This document shows positions 5,444 to 5,461 of a stretch of 5,461 nucleotides of DNA, one piece after another (the first letter of the stretch is position 1; each line of letters starts with the position of its first letter). Origin of the DNA: Anaerobacillus sp. (GTDB lineage: Bacteria; Bacillota; Bacilli; Bacillales; Anaerobacillaceae); assembly GCA_007118195.1 (NCBI GenBank), contig SKSA01000138.1:1-5461 (forward strand), given 5' to 3'. A program made the translations under genes and the position numbers. The notes under the pieces were generated by a model that was not told the DNA's origin, searched no databases, and was given only the letters and a program-made list of their open reading frames with translations.

Positions 5444-5461
5444 AACGATATCTTGCTTTAA

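Overview
The window is low-GC DNA with strong Shine-Dalgarno (SD) sites, sigma-A-like -10 boxes and U-tailed hairpin terminators. This fits a Firmicute, most likely a member of the Bacillaceae. The assignment is inferred from style and from the families present; there is no rRNA or other marker gene. All five supported genes lie on the minus strand, so transcription runs from high to low coordinates. They are mostly separated by long intergenic stretches, so they look like single-gene units rather than one operon.

In transcription order the genes are as follows. (1) At 5384-4479 lies a 301-residue protein with an N-terminal membrane anchor and a large, probably extracytoplasmic, beta-rich domain of unknown function. 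(2) At 4265-4023 lies an 80-residue Cys-rich zinc-ribbon-like protein, ending at a U-tailed terminator (3944-3888). (3) At 3367-1766 lies a 533-residue Na+/phosphate cotransporter-family membrane protein with a PhoU-like cytoplasmic tail. (4) At 1455-1210 lies an 81-residue DUF2249-like protein, ending at a strong symmetrical terminator (1161-1109). (5) At 908-300 lies an approximately 202-residue coiled-coil protein of unknown function, followed by a hairpin at 226-198.

The most interesting non-coding signals are two. First, a roughly 100-110 bp hairpin-forming repeat occurs twice in the same orientation (12-123 and about 3536-3633). It has terminal inverted repeats that are perfect in the first copy and decayed in the second, like a MITE or another small non-coding mobile repeat. 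Second, the DUF2249-like gene and the zinc-ribbon gene each have a 5-N6-5 palindrome of the CRP/FNR type upstream (TGTGA-N6-TCACA-like). Each lies about 41-44 bp upstream of the start predicted from a nearby -10-like hexamer. That is the geometry of an activator-dependent promoter, and it suggests, by inference only, that both small proteins belong to an oxygen- or nitrate-responsive regulon.

Two further oddities lie in 895-1092. A GTG-started 13-codon reading frame with a good SD overlaps the poorly led start of the coiled-coil gene (leader peptide or frameshift). A G-rich stretch also has a reading frame containing a P-loop-like GKGGSG. I see no phage, CRISPR, toxin-antitoxin or defence locus, and no convincing new multi-gene system. 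The value of the window lies in its small uncharacterised proteins, their apparent shared regulation, and the repeat family.
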